64,000 bases of DNA from Pseudocercospora fijiensis CIRAD86 (GCF_000340215.1 NW_006921541.1:3656954-3720953), one strand, 5' to 3'. Positions 11,008 through 22,503 are shown, counted from the stretch's first letter. Program-made: numbers and translations. Notes: generated by a model from the letters alone, not told the origin.

Positions 11008-12141
11008 ATGCGAGTCTCCAAGACTCATATCGCCGGCGTTGGCGTGTCAGAGATCATTGAGAGAACGACAGACGAAGCAATCGGAAAATGTGCGATTTCG
11101 GCTGGAACCAAGGCACTTCTGGATGCCGGCATAACATACAGCGATGTGGACCAAAGCATCGCGTGCTTTCTCGACGACGTGAGGATAGAAAGAAGAACCT
11201 TCGACACTTTCGGCTTGCAAGGCGCGCCGGTATTTGAGGTTGCCAATCACACCGGTCTCTTCTCCTCGACGCAAGCGGTCGCCTCTAGACAATCGAATTG
11301 CACATTGACGATCGGATTCGACAGAGAAGTTGCACAAGACAGCCACAACCAAGTACGCATCCCACCTGTGCTGAAAGGAGAGGGTCGGCTCACATCAGAC
11401 AGGTTCAAGTCGTGGCCATTGTGCTCGTATCCGATCTGTTCTTGACTTCTCACGCATATTTGAAAGACTCTGCAATCTGCATTTGCGGCTCAGCACTCAC
11501 AAGCACAATTTTCCAACGATCACTTCACCTCTCGCAGGGTGGCGAGAACCAGTCTCGCACAGTGAAGACAGCAGTCGCCCGTGCATTACGCCAGGCAAAT
11601 CTCCAGCAAAGAGACATCCGGATCCTTGAAATCAGCTTCAGCTCAAATTGGGACCCCCGGAAAGCACTCCTAGATTTTGATGTTGCACCACAACTGTCTT
11701 CGAAACCCGACGACCGCTTTACTGGAGCGACCGGTCTGGCAAGTCTTTGCAGTTTAAGTACGTTTGTGAAAATTTCCGCGCATCATCAGTCTTTACTAAC
11801 TACTGTCTTCAGTCTGGCGACTACGAGGGTGGGCAGGCGGCCCACCTTCGCGGGCACAAAATTGCTTGCAACTAATCCTGGGCTCGCAGGGCACAGCAAG
11901 CGTACTCATCCTCCGGCGCTCCGATGGAAAATCTGCTTTGGCTTGGGATGAGGTCAAGAATGTTAGAGACGGCCGTGAACGACTTGGCTACAATCCAGCT
12001 GCTGGCGAGATACGAGATATCTCTGTCGAAGACCTCGAAGCGGTGCGAGCAAAAGTGGAATTCACGCTGGCTGATGACTCTGTGAAGCGTCTACAGCTAC
12101 CCGTGAAAGGTGGAGATCGAGCCGCGCTTGCCAGACTGTAG
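11008..12141 (+). pseudogene. Thiolase / SCP-x-like pseudogene (peroxisomal type)
   Basis: The N-terminal part from ATG 11008 (VSKTHIAGVGVSEI, then ISAGTKALLDAGITYSDVDQ) matches the start of sterol-carrier/3-ketoacyl-CoA thiolases, which cleave or form 3-ketoacyl-CoA in peroxisomes. Where the family has the catalytic Cys (NNNCSTGS) this copy reads ANHTGLFSST. Roughly 80 or more residues of the middle are missing. The frame shifts near 11,400 (LTSDRF against VAIVLVSD) and again near 11,870 (AGTKLLAT against LILGSQGTASVL). The second active-site block, normally GHPLGATG, reads DDRFTGATG, so the His is lost too. The C-terminus has the usual GYNPA region and ends in ARL, a PTS1-like tripeptide. 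The DNA is not RIP-like; this is ordinary decay. Confidence 0.75.
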
Positions 12142-13209
12142 GGCTGTGAGTGAATGAATCCAAATGCCAAAGATTGATCTGGTCAACACCTCCAAGCGTC
12201 AGAATGGCCATCTTTACCGCAGCTCAATGCTGTATTTCCCTTGGAAATTCCAGCGAATTCGTGGTAAGAATTTTCTTGTTGCATCGTAGTCTACCGCAAG
12301 CGAGGACTGGGCAATTCAGACACAGCAGCCGGGCTGGCAGAGGCAGAGCTACACATGATTTGGTCGACCTCGTGCGCTCCCGCGAAATTTCTACCGGATC
12401 CTGCACCATGGTCGTTGTGGCGGCTTCCAGATTGGGAATCAACTACCTAGGTACCACATACGTATACAAACAGTGACCAAGGTGGTGCTCGGTACCAACC
12501 ATGATGATGCAACCCACAAAACATGTGGTCATAAGCAATGCCAAATGACCATTATGGTCTCGAATCCTCATATCGAGTCCCGAGCGGACAAAAGTACGAA
12601 TGTCCCTACTGCAACGACCCAGATCAAGAGATGCCAGCAAAAAGATAGATGTGGACTAATCTGCAGTGATGACATCCAGCAAAAGAAAGCATGAATCCTT
12701 CCCAAGTCGTCGTAGATCTCGGCGGAATGGGATGAGGCGCAAAGATACCAAGTTGCTCTCATGCCTAACATTTTCCGTAACTACCTGTACCCTCGCTGTT
12801 TGCACAATACCCCAAATTCCAGACGAGTTTGCTCTTGCAATTGCACAATTCCGGTCTTCCCTCGCTGCCAAACGAAAGCGCTGCAAGGTGTTACCCGAAG
12901 ATCTATATGGCTTGATTGAGCAGTACGGAGCGACGGAGCGAGCAGGCGGAACGAGTGCAGATCCAGCCGTCGTCCAAATCGCAGGGCCTCGATCTGGGTA
13001 TTCTATATGGGGTGCATGCGCTTGTGCGTCCCCCGCTCCGAGGATCTGTGGGGCGGGAATGGAGCTGTATAGAGCTTCACTACTGCGGCTTGCATATATG
13101 GTATTTGAGGCGTCATGGGGTTGTACACGCTCCAAGACACAGTAGCTTTGCTGCTTGTACCAAGAGCACATATCTAAAGAATCAAGAATTTGAAGACTTG
13201 ACAGTGAAT
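12142..13209. other. Intergenic region
   Basis: About 1 kb of normal composition. Several overlapping open frames on both strands (longest about 170 codons) have no recognisable domain, signal sequence or exon logic and are treated as chance. It contains the GMC oxidoreductase promoter; no clear TATA box was identified. Confidence 0.5.
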
Positions 13210-15124
13210 ATGGCGGAGAATACTTGGGACTATATCATCTGCGGGTAAGGATGAATGTTGATGTAGAGATGAATTGGCCAGATACTGATTCCGATTCCTT
13301 TCTACAGTGGGGGAACATGTGGTCCAGTCGTCGCCGGTCGATTGTCAGAGGACCCAAGCCTCAAGATCCTCATCCTTGAGGCGGGCTCGCACAGCAAGGA
13401 CATGGACAATGTTCACATGTCTGGAGCGTGAGTATCTAGATCAAATCAGATCTCCAGTATCGATCACTCGTTCTGACTGTAATCCAGATGGACGAAAAAT
13501 CACTATGGACCAACAGACTGGAATATCGTATCTCCGCCACAAGTGGGCTTGAATGGCAAAGAATGCAGACTTCCTCGCGGCAGATTTCTTGGTGGCAGTA
13601 GTGGATCCAATGGAACGATTTGCATACGTGGAGTCAAACAGGATTATGATGATTGGGGATTCCCAGAATGGAATGGAGATGAGATGTTCCGAGCGATGAG
13701 AAAGGTGAGCGTAGACCTCGTCAGTCCCAAATCGTATAGCTGACAACTGCGTGCAGGCAGAGACATTCCATCCCAAGGAGTGGTTCCCACACGATCCAAG
13801 CGCTCACGGCACCGATGGTCCTCTCCACATCGAGCCTGCTCTGCCTCCTATTCCGATTGCTCAGCGTATGTTTGAGTCGTTCCAGTCGAAAGGCCTTCCA
13901 TACAAGCCAGATATGTTCAGCACAGGAGAATCACCCAAAGGATGTGGCCATGCGATGCGAACGACATGGCAAGGTTATCGAACAACGGCAGCTGACTATG
14001 TCATCAAGGACAAGGAGCGGGAAAATGTCACAATCAAGTGCGACGTGACCGTCGACAAGGTTATCCTTGAGCAAGGTGCGGATGGTCTCGAAGCGAAGGG
14101 TGCCGAGTACGTCGATGCGGAGGGCAACAGATATAAGGCCTTCGCCTCACGAGAAGTTATCTTGGCTGGTGGAACATACAACACACCAACGATGCTGATG
14201 CGTTCCGGCATTGGACCGAAGAAGGATCTCGAGGCGCTTAATATCCCAGTACAGCTCGACCTTCCCGGTGTCGGCGAGAACCTGCAGGACCATCAGCTCA
14301 TCTTCATGTACTATGAGCTCAGCGAGCCCGAGCTCACAGACGATGCTCGCGTGAACCACGACCCCGAAGCATATGCGAATGGCCACAAGGAGTGGCTCGA
14401 GAAGAAGACGGGCTGGTTGGCCAACTTCCCATTTGGTGCGTTCGGCTTCAACCGCCTCACCGATCGCCTCGAGAGGGATAGCGCAGAATGGAGAGCACTT
14501 CCAAGAGCGCCAGGTCGCGACCCCATGGGCCTCACTGAAGATCAGCCGAACTGCGAATTCTTCAACACCATCTGCTATGGCGGACCACCCGAATACACGG
14601 ACTTCCCGAAGGAGGGACAATGGGCATTCTCGATGTGCTGCTTCCTTTGCGGTCAACAATCTCGTGGCCACGTCAAGATCAAGTCTCTTGATCCTTTCGC
14701 GCCCCCATATGTCGACCCATGCTATCTCACCGACAAGCGCGATCTGATGATGATGTCCGAAGGTGTTCGTTTCGCCAACGAGGTTGTCATGGAAGGCGCG
14801 GGTACCAAGAACGTCGTCAAGGGAGGCTGGCCTGCGGGTGCGAATCACCACTTGAACAAGACCAATGAGGATTGGCAAGCGTTTGTGCAGAAGTACGCTT
14901 CGACATCCTACCACCCTGGCGGCACATGCAAGCTTGGCAAGAAGGATGATCCGATGGCTGTTGTTGACCAGTACCTTCGCGTATACGGTGTCAAGAACCT
15001 TCGCGTGGCCGACTGCAGCATCATGCCTAACCTCAACAGTGGTCACACTCAGATGCCGGCGTTTGGCATTGCTGAGAAGGCTGCAGAGTACATCCAGGCG
15101 ACGTACAAGGGCGAGCTCCAGTAG
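13210..15124 (+). CDS. GMC oxidoreductase (choline dehydrogenase / glucose oxidase superfamily), 4 exons, 579 aa
   Basis: Exons 13210-13244, 13308-13427, 13488-13704 and 13757-15124 give a continuous 579-residue frame; all three introns are GT-AG. The first intron splits the FAD-binding loop, which becomes GGGTCGP about residue 12 and is followed by the EAG segment that binds the FAD ribose. The GMC signature lies in the LPRGRFLGGSSGSNG block and in the GTYNTPTMLMRSGIGP block. The catalytic pair is His510 (SYHPGGTCKLG) and His554 (SGHTQMPA). No signal peptide is visible, so the enzyme is probably intracellular. FAD-dependent oxidation of an alcohol is expected; the substrate cannot be told from sequence. 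The preceding thiolase relic is on the same strand but is dead. Confidence 0.93.
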
Positions 15125-16168
15125 ACGACTTCCTTTGTTGGGTCGAGGTCAGTCTCCCCGTGTCTTTGTATATACAGTAGCGATTTCCAGTAGCTCGATC
15201 GAAGCCTCCTTGGCGTGTTGCAGGCTCTCTCACGATTTGGTTCACTCGCTTCGTAGCGTTCGGCGCTGACGATGTCGTCCGTGTTGTCGCTTGCCAGAGG
15301 TATAGGGAGAGCTCACGGCACACAGCTAATGTCTCCATATAGAGTCAAGACATCGATGGGGCTCTGTGCAGTAGGAAATGGATCGCTAGGTCGAGCATGT
15401 GGCGACCGACGGAGTGATGACAAGGACGGCTTCTTGGCACTCCGCTCAGATCCGCGTTCCCACTTCCAACGTTCCAACACACTCTCCTGATCTTACATGA
15501 ACATCGAGCGGGCCCTGTCCTGCCCCTTCAAGATGGACTTCCGCATCGAGCAAAACGGGAGATCGTTAATAATAACCGAACGACCGCGACGCCTCTTGCT
15601 TGCATTTAGCGACCTGGGACGTCCGGATCAGACTGCACTGCGATACGCGCTTTCTGCTATTCCAACGCATATGATGTCTCAAGAGCTATTTAGCCAGACC
15701 GGTTATCGATATGAGGGGGACAGTACTACGTGGATAAGCGCTTCACTGCAACGCCGCGGATCGCGAAGAAGTATTCTGGGACAAAGCATGGGAATCGCAC
15801 CAACATACAGCGGAAAAGCCGGCTGTCAGCAATGTTGGTCTCCAGAAATAATGCACCCCATCAGGACGCCAAAGAAGAGCTTGTTTTTTCAAGAACGACG
15901 AGAACTACGTGCGAGAAGCTGTCACCGGTGGTCCAAGGATAACGCGAGAAGTCTTGTTCACTCACAGGCTCTTACTCTCGCAACGGAAGTTTCAATCGGT
16001 GTTGAGCGTTGTCATCATGATCACAGATGCCTCCTATCTTCGAGTACCTTGGATGATACGAATTGCTCCCATTGTTGAAATGTTCGTAACTGACTTAGTA
16101 CCTAGAACGACTGAACGATACAGACTACCCCTCCCCTTCATCGAACACGTGCACTATCTCCATCGACC
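15125..16168. other. Intergenic region between convergent genes
   Basis: Normal composition. Overlapping short frames here lack domains and agree with no exon model. It must hold the 3' ends of the GMC gene and of the minus-strand secreted-protein gene. Confidence 0.5.
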
Positions 16169-16549
16169 TCAACATCCAGTAGGCGGCGGTGCGAACGGCG
16201 GCTCAACATCACCCTCATTCCAACAGCCACCCCAGAACTTCCCCTTGCAGCCCGCTACCTGATGGTACTCGCAGATCTTCTTCTTGCCCGTCACGCCATT
16301 GCAATCCGGGATATCAAATGTATGCCGTGCATCCTTGCAGACGTCCCATGATCCACCATACATCCTATTCAATCGTCAGCAACCTCACTGCAACGGTCGG
16401 ATGATGTCCATTCACACTCACTGCTTGCAGGCATTGACCAAGTCAACACGGAACGTGCATGAGTTATCGTCACGCATCTCCAATGGACTTGCCAATGCTA
16501 GCGTGGACAGACTTCCTGCCAGGAGGATGACTTGCTTGAGACCGAGCAT
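16169..16549 (-). CDS. Small secreted cysteine-rich protein, 2 exons, 107 aa
   Basis: ATG at 16549 begins a typical signal peptide (MLGLKQVILLAGSLSTLALA, cleavage likely after residue 20). Exon 1 is 16422-16549, a 57-nt GT-AG intron is 16365-16421, and exon 2 is 16169-16364. The mature chain of about 87 residues has eight cysteines (31, 41, 52, 64, 74, 82, 90, 107), an even number suited to four disulfides, and ends in a Pro-rich tail before the final Cys. No family was recognised. Size, secretion and cysteine content are those of candidate effectors or small antimicrobial proteins, but a role is inference only. An upstream in-frame ATG at 16,678 exists but would bury the signal peptide. Confidence 0.8.
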
Positions 16550-17015
16550 GATGATATAATGTCGTAGAATCGTACGATACAGTTGAGAGATTGAAGGACT
16601 GTTGCGCAAGAAATCTGAAGGAATGCCTATAAGCTTATATATGATTTCTAGTAGAAGAGTGGGGATTGTCTTGGACATAACATCCGACTATCCGACATTG
16701 CGCACTCCGCACCAAGCCGATAATAGACCAGGCTTCCCCTGAAAAGCTATTATTATTACACGGAGCGATGCAAGGCACATGGTCGATTGAATGCACTATT
16801 AAAAAAAAAATTCCCGATTCGGCAGTCTGCGGACGAATTTTTAGGTCGTGTAAGTCTGTAAGACTTGTTGGCTCGGTTTCATGACTGAACCAGGGGTATA
16901 AGCGCTACTTCATAGTGTGGTAGTGTGCCTGCTAATGTTAGATTCTGCTTCCAGAACCGACGAGAGAGGTTTACGCACTACCGATCGTCGCTACGATAAT
17001 GAATCGCCTGCTCGG
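16550..17015. other. Intergenic region
   Basis: Contains an A10 run near 16,800 and some AT-rich sequence. No gene seen. It should contain the promoter of the secreted-protein gene and the 3' end of the carboxylesterase gene. Confidence 0.5.
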
Positions 17016-18674
17016 CTATTTGTGAAGCCTTGCAGCTCGAGCTTCGTCGTTCCAGAAATCACACTGAGCCCTACGATATGAGTCGCGTTCGACGACAGTA
17101 AAGTTCCCTGGATTGACTAGAAGCTGTTCAGCATCTGCACCTTTTGACCCATCATACTGTGGCCACTCTGGCGTTCCATCAAGTCGTGCCGTGTTCGGAT
17201 CTCCAGTCGTGACGAAGCTGGCCAAATAAGCATGGTAAATCGAACCAGTAATCTCGTACGGCACGCGCTTCGAGGCCCACGTGTAACGAGTATCTGAAGT
17301 ATGCGGAATGCCGCGCCATGAAGTGTACTCCAGAGGAAGATCGGGAGTATTGAAGCGCAGACGCCAGATTGGCACGTTTGCTTTCGAGACTCGGAATGCA
17401 GTTTCTCGGCTTGGACAGATATACGCATAGTCGGACCAGGCTTCCGAAAGGCGGTTGTATTGAGTGCTGTTTGGCGAGCTACTGTAGGGTGAATCTGGAT
17501 GAGCCACGGGATCTGGGTAGAGCTCGTTCAATACGGCGATATCGGTTACATTCAGATCTGGGCTAGTGTTAAGCATGAAGTTCAAAAAGTCATCGTTCGA
17601 CTGTAAAGTGCCCGGAGTATAGAATTTTCCTTCATTGGTGACATGGGAAGTGATGGCAGGCAGATGGAAGAAGGTTCCCTCAATACCGGAGACCGAACCT
17701 GGACGCTCGAGCAGCGGGCCTCCAAGTGTTGGCTGGAATGGCCATGCAATGGATGGTGCCCCGTCTGCATACATCTGAGCACTGATGGATTGAATCGCAT
17801 CAATCGGCGCTTTTCGCAGACATTGTAAAGCTGCGGCATTCGTGGCATTGGTTGGGCAGTGCAACGCACCCATAAACCTCTTGAAGTCCGACTGATACTG
17901 GGGATAGCTGGAGTCCGGGAAAGCACGAGCCGTGACAGATCCCGATTGATGTATTACCCGAGCGAAAAGAGGCTTCCCAGGATCGTTGCCATAGTTGTGG
18001 AAGTAGTGGATCCCTGTTGAATGCGCTCCAGCTGAGCGGCCGCCCAGGGTAATCTGTTCTGGATCTCCACCGAAAGAGGCGAGATGGTCTTGAAGAAATT
18101 CAAGGAAGAAACGCTGATCGAGCAAGCCAAGGTTCAGTAAGCCTTCCTGCTCGAATAATGCCGAAGGCAAGAACCCGAGGGAGTTGAGGCGATACTGGAA
18201 GCTGACAACCGCAATTGGCTCTTTCGAGTTTGCAGCGAAGGCTGCCCCGTCGATACTGCGTGAAGACCCAGAAACGAAACCTCCTCCATGGATCCAGACC
18301 AAGGTGGGTAGCTTTTGATTTAACGGAACGCCTGCTGTGCGGTAGACGTTGAAACTTAGACATGCTTCACCTTGCTCATAAGGAAGTTCGTCTGGGTCCT
18401 GGACGCACGCCTTGCCATATGCTGTCGCCGGACGAACTCCTTCGAAAGTTAATGGTCGACTCTCGACCGGGCGAAATCTGCGTTCGCCAACGGGCTGCGC
18501 GGCATAATCGATGCCAAGCCATGCATCTACTGCTGCTGGCAGGGTGTCATTGGTGAGGGAGCTGTTAATCGAGAGGCCCTGGAAACATCCATATCCAGTG
18601 AGGTTCACGATCGGTGTCGCAGTTGACGCGAGAATCTGCTGACCTAGCGCCAACCAAGCCGCTGTTCTCTTCAT
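17016..18674 (-). CDS. Secreted type-B carboxylesterase / lipase (alpha/beta hydrolase), 552 aa
   Basis: A single exon. I start at the ATG at 18674, because the hydrophobic stretch after MKRTAAWLALGQQI looks like a signal peptide; an ATG 11 codons upstream (18707) is possible. Features of the COesterase family are present: the oxyanion-hole HGGG about residue 129, the nucleophile Ser214 in GGRSAGAHS, a Glu in TNEGKFY and a His in the WRGIPHTSDTRY segment. Cysteines near residues 30 and 90 (GYGCFQG, YGKACVQD) suit the conserved N-terminal disulfide. Several N-x-S/T sites suggest glycosylation. It should hydrolyse carboxylic esters outside the cell; the substrate is unknown. Confidence 0.92.
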   Translation of the reverse strand: MKRTAAWLALGQQILASTATPIVNLTGYGCFQGLSINSSLTNDTLPAAVDAWLGIDYAAQPVGERRFRPVESRPLTFEGVRPATAYGKACVQDPDELPYEQGEACLSFNVYRTAGVPLNQKLPTLVWIHGGGFVSGSSRSIDGAAFAANSKEPIAVVSFQYRLNSLGFLPSALFEQEGLLNLGLLDQRFFLEFLQDHLASFGGDPEQITLGGRSAGAHSTGIHYFHNYGNDPGKPLFARVIHQSGSVTARAFPDSSYPQYQSDFKRFMGALHCPTNATNAAALQCLRKAPIDAIQSISAQMYADGAPSIAWPFQPTLGGPLLERPGSVSGIEGTFFHLPAITSHVTNEGKFYTPGTLQSNDDFLNFMLNTSPDLNVTDIAVLNELYPDPVAHPDSPYSSSPNSTQYNRLSEAWSDYAYICPSRETAFRVSKANVPIWRLRFNTPDLPLEYTSWRGIPHTSDTRYTWASKRVPYEITGSIYHAYLASFVTTGDPNTARLDGTPEWPQYDGSKGADAEQLLVNPGNFTVVERDSYRRAQCDFWNDEARAARLHK

Positions 18675-19020
18675 AGTCGTAAGTGAATTGGTCGAAGCGG
18701 GAGACACATCGGAAAGTCCACAGAGAAGGAAATGTTAGCCTTACTTATGACTTCCATCAGCCGCTATCGGAGTGTCGGATCTCGTTCGCTATCGATATCA
18801 TGGGGGCAGCCTGCTAATGTGAACGCATGCTGCACTAATACATGTCAAGACTGGTGAAGGGCCACCATTTGTGAGAGAGCGCTTGTCGCTGGCCGCTTGC
18901 TGGGATGTGAATGACAGGCGGGACGTCGGCCGTTCCTGATAGAAGTTTTTCCTACGAGCCGCACAGCCGCACATGCCGTACAATCTTAGCAATACCGTCG
19001 CACTACTTTACATAATTATT
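18675..19020. other. Intergenic region, carboxylesterase promoter
   Basis: Normal composition up to about 19,010, where the mutated repeat begins abruptly. No gene seen. Confidence 0.4.
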
Positions 19021-19930
19021 GTGCAGCTAATACTTGACTAATACAGATGAAATTAAGCATTCTAACTTAGTTTAATATATAGATTCGGAATGAAATTATC
19101 TTAGTTACAATAGCGTATAGGTTTACGTACTATTCTACTAGTCTTTATAAAGCTATAATAGGGGTTAGGGAGGTAGGTAGATAGTATAGTAAAAAGCGTA
19201 TAGTATTCGATAAGGTCTATAAAGGAGAGAGAGGAAGGTTAGGAAGTTAGGCTAATACTAAGCGCTAAGCCCTACCTACTAGTAAGGTACTAAGACCCTA
19301 GCTTTACTTAGCTAGTTATATGCCTTTTATATACCCTCTAATAAAAGCTTAGTATACTTAGCCTAATAACTAGCCGCTCTACTAGATCTATAAATATAGG
19401 TTACTAGATAGGTTATAGCTATAACGCTTTACGAGTACGTTTAGAAAGGCTAATAGAGGCTATTAGATTAGCTTCTAGTATTACTACTACTACTCGAGAG
19501 TCCTAAGTATACTATTTCTTTAATAGCTTTAGTAGTAGCCTCTACCTTCTTTTTCTTTAGTATCTAGTAGATAGTATTAAGTATTTACTTACTATATAGT
19601 ATAGAAGGTCTTAACTAATAGCAGATATAGGTTTAAGGCACTTTAGCCTCTTAATCTATATAAAAGTATAAGGTTCTTATCTATAGGATAGATATATATC
19701 TTTATAAAGCCACTAATAACGTACTTAGTTATAAGGGACTTTATCTAGGTTACTAGGTAAGCTAGAAGAGCCGGAAGAAGTTACGCTTTATAATAGTACT
19801 AAGATCTATAGACTCTCTAATTACTAATAGTATAAGTAAGGATATATTAAGCGGCTATATTCTATATATTATATAAGGAGGGAATACTACTAGTATAACC
19901 TTATTTACTATATAATAGTTAATAAATTAT
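19020..19930 (-). repeat. RIP-mutated repeat fragment, copy 2 of the dispersed repeat
   Basis: TpA-rich block with sharp edges against normal sequence. Positions 19,180-19,370 match 60-270 in inverse orientation. On the minus strand there are partial open stretches but no domain I can name. It sits as a lone fragment between the carboxylesterase and the HExxH genes. Confidence 0.7.
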
Positions 19931-20699
19931 ATGCTTATAGCAGGACTACTTGATCTAATCGCTGTGGTTTGACTGGGGAAATATGCGGGCACAGTAGTGT
20001 TAGAAGAGCCGGCGAAACTCGGGCCGAGACTTGAGTGAATGTCTGCATCTGTCTCTGGAGCGCGTTCTGCTCCTTCGCAGTTAATGCATCATTCATTATG
20101 CAGGATATGCATCGCCTCAACGCCACCGTATGCCAGTTTCGACGCGGCGGAATACATTATATCGCCGCATTGACACTCTCGACCTCACTGGCCCATCTCT
20201 GCGAGAAGCGTGACAGTGCTACGAGGTGGTATACAATGCGTGAAGGCGTCTCAATTGTGTTCGCACATGGCTTCACCAAGATGATCCCGGCACCCTCGTG
20301 ATTGGATCGAGCAAAGCTCACGACTAGAAGATCGGAGCTGAAAGAGATGGTCGCCAATGGCAAGAGGCAATTCTCGTCCGTCTGTTACAATTCTGCACTT
20401 GCTGGCTCAGATCGTCCCAGGAGATTCCATCGCAAGATCTCCTAGATGCTCCGCCAATGTTCTTTGTAGCCGATCTTGTGCTATCCTCGGAACAAAGCGT
20501 GAAAGAGCATTACGCTTCACCGGATCACAATCAACAAAGACTTGCCAAAGACCATTCATGGCCTTCCTGTCATCTCGCGAACGGCTGCGTTCAGCTTCAA
20601 GCACCAACTTTCCTACACGAGCGGATCTGGTATTCAACGCTCCATCCATCCATCAGGCAGGTCCTTTTCCACGGAATTGTTTTCCTATTTCTTTTCAAA

Positions 20700-22106
20700 A
20701 TGCCTCGAAGTACTGGTACCAAGGCAGGCTATGCCACTCCCATCAATGTCGGCACATTCTACAAGTCAAAATTCATGAAACAGGAGAAATACACAATCAC
20801 CAACCTCTCCTTGCCGCTTTTAAGCACCGACTTACATCCCTTGCTGAGCAAGGTAAACCACCACATGCCAGCGAGTCTGCGACCGTGCATGGCGCAGTCA
20901 TTACGTCTGGCAAGTCAAATATTCCAATGCGGCGCATTGGATTCTTTCTTTTACACATTTCAATCTGTGCCTAGGAAATGGCAGAATACTGATGATCCCG
21001 ACAGGTTCGGATGGGAGTTCGCTCCCGAAGATTGCGATCCTTCCAAAGAGTTGAGCTCGTGGGAAAGGAGTCTCGTACAGCAAAGATTAATTGACTTAGC
21101 AGATTATGTCGCTTTCCAGACCATCGATGATCCGAATCATGGCGCGTATTTGCGTGAGGTGGACTGGGCGATTGGAACTGGCCTTCCTAAAACGACATAC
21201 CCTGGAGCTTGGGGTGAGAAAAGCGCGATCTTGATCTCGAGACAACGACTTGATGAATTAAAAGCCGCTCACGAAGCACAGCAGAAGGACGTTCCGTATC
21301 TCTTGTACGCTCAATTCGACCTCGCAATCACACTGGTTCACGAGCTCGCTCACGCATATCGTAATCTCATGCATGGCATGTTCGACCCCGAAGGCCGCGA
21401 GCCTTTCTTTGGAGACGCAGTGGTCGCGGAGGTAGGTTTCGAGCTGGAGAACCGATTGTTTGGCGGACGAATCGAGCGGCTTTGGCCTAGCATTGACATA
21501 CACGAAAGTACGGGTGAGGACCTCAGCATGTACTGCTTCAGACACGGTCGAAGTCAAAGTCAACTCACGGGCCGCATTGTCCTTTGGGAGTATCCATATC
21601 AAAAGCTTGCGAACACTTACGCTAGAGAAGAGAACGCGGCCGATATGGACGTCAGACAAGGGATTGAAGAACTTCGAGAACTGGATCTGGCTTGGAAGCT
21701 CCCGGTGAGCTTCTTCCAGCAATTCTTCGAGGACACATTCTGGCACGCTCAACATGCTGCGACTCCTAGCCTCGACGCATTAAAGCCGGAGAAAGATTTC
21801 GGGGTCTGCTTCAAGCTCGATAAGTGCGGCAACCATCAACCTACCAAAGGACCAAAGGCTAAAAATGAGGAATGGAAGTATGTGCCGGTTGGATACACTC
21901 TGAATCAAGATACTGGTATCGTTGCTGCGGATCTGATGAAGGTAAGGAGCGGCAGAGTGGATAGGAAGAATGTGGTGTTCTCGAGTAAAGGTAAGGCGGT
22001 CAAAAAGCAGAAGGAAAGGCCGTGGCGGCCTGTGGACCAGCGGACTCCTGTGGAGTGCTTGCCTGTACACACTGATCTGGATCGGCTGTGGATGCAGAGT
22101 TGGTAA
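20700..22106 (+). CDS. HExxH-motif protein, putative zincin-like, paralog 1 (468 aa)
   Basis: The frame is open from 20457, but the ATG at 20700 (MPRSTGTKAGY) aligns best with the start of the next gene. Both proteins share the N-terminal block around LDSFFF/YxxxH, a stretch VQQRLxxLADxxxF, and the core HELAHAYRN (His214, Glu215, His218). After the core comes EPFFG and AExGFELExRLxGG, with Glu244 and Glu248 as possible third metal ligands. This is the layout of a gluzincin-type metallopeptidase, but no known family was recognised and no signal peptide is seen. The C-terminus is Lys/Arg-rich. The stop codon overlaps a good donor (ggtaagtg), so a further 3' exon is possible. Function unknown. 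Confidence 0.78.
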   Translation: MPRSTGTKAGYATPINVGTFYKSKFMKQEKYTITNLSLPLLSTDLHPLLSKVNHHMPASLRPCMAQSLRLASQIFQCGALDSFFYTFQSVPRKWQNTDDPDRFGWEFAPEDCDPSKELSSWERSLVQQRLIDLADYVAFQTIDDPNHGAYLREVDWAIGTGLPKTTYPGAWGEKSAILISRQRLDELKAAHEAQQKDVPYLLYAQFDLAITLVHELAHAYRNLMHGMFDPEGREPFFGDAVVAEVGFELENRLFGGRIERLWPSIDIHESTGEDLSMYCFRHGRSQSQLTGRIVLWEYPYQKLANTYAREENAADMDVRQGIEELRELDLAWKLPVSFFQQFFEDTFWHAQHAATPSLDALKPEKDFGVCFKLDKCGNHQPTKGPKAKNEEWKYVPVGYTLNQDTGIVAADLMKVRSGRVDRKNVVFSSKGKAVKKQKERPWRPVDQRTPVECLPVHTDLDRLWMQSW

Positions 22107-22503
22107 GTGAAGCGACCTTACTTTTCTGTATCGACGACACTCCAATTTTGCACGTTGCGTTCCTTCCCGGCATCGGAATCACTCTAGGCACAAGCATTCC
22201 TTCATTGTGCTCCTAGGCATTCTGCTATTGTGCTTTCTTTGTTCGCGGATACCTATTTTCAAATCTAAGTCTTTGACCAACCCATCCAGGTCATCTCCTC
22301 GCGACAATGCACTCGGTAACAAAGCCGAAAATGGCGCTTGTTCCAGCATAGCAATTGCTATAGCCTTCCTGCCATCTCTCGAAAAAAAAATCTCCTTGCA
22401 CACTTTCGTATCTCGTTCTCGAAGCACTGGCTGCTATCTCCTCCTTCTCTACGGATCTGGTATCCTTGTATATTATCAAAATTTCCCTTGATTTCCTTAT
22501 ATC
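22107..22503. other. Spacer between the two HExxH paralogs
   Basis: 397 bp of normal composition with pyrimidine-rich tracts toward its 3' end, as in fungal promoters. The paralogs lie head to tail, so this should carry the terminator of the first and the promoter of the second. Confidence 0.4.

Noticed and set aside
12656..13171. Overlapping 160-170-codon frames on both strands before the GMC gene
   Set aside because: Both strands open, no motif, and part would overlap the region just before the GMC start.
14147..15046. 299-codon open frame on the minus strand
   Set aside because: It lies wholly within the GMC oxidoreductase exon, which has strong motifs on the plus strand; the frame is a shadow from GC-rich codon use.
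11008..15124. Metabolic gene cluster made of thiolase and GMC oxidoreductase
   Set aside because: The thiolase is dead and no backbone enzyme, regulator or transporter is nearby.
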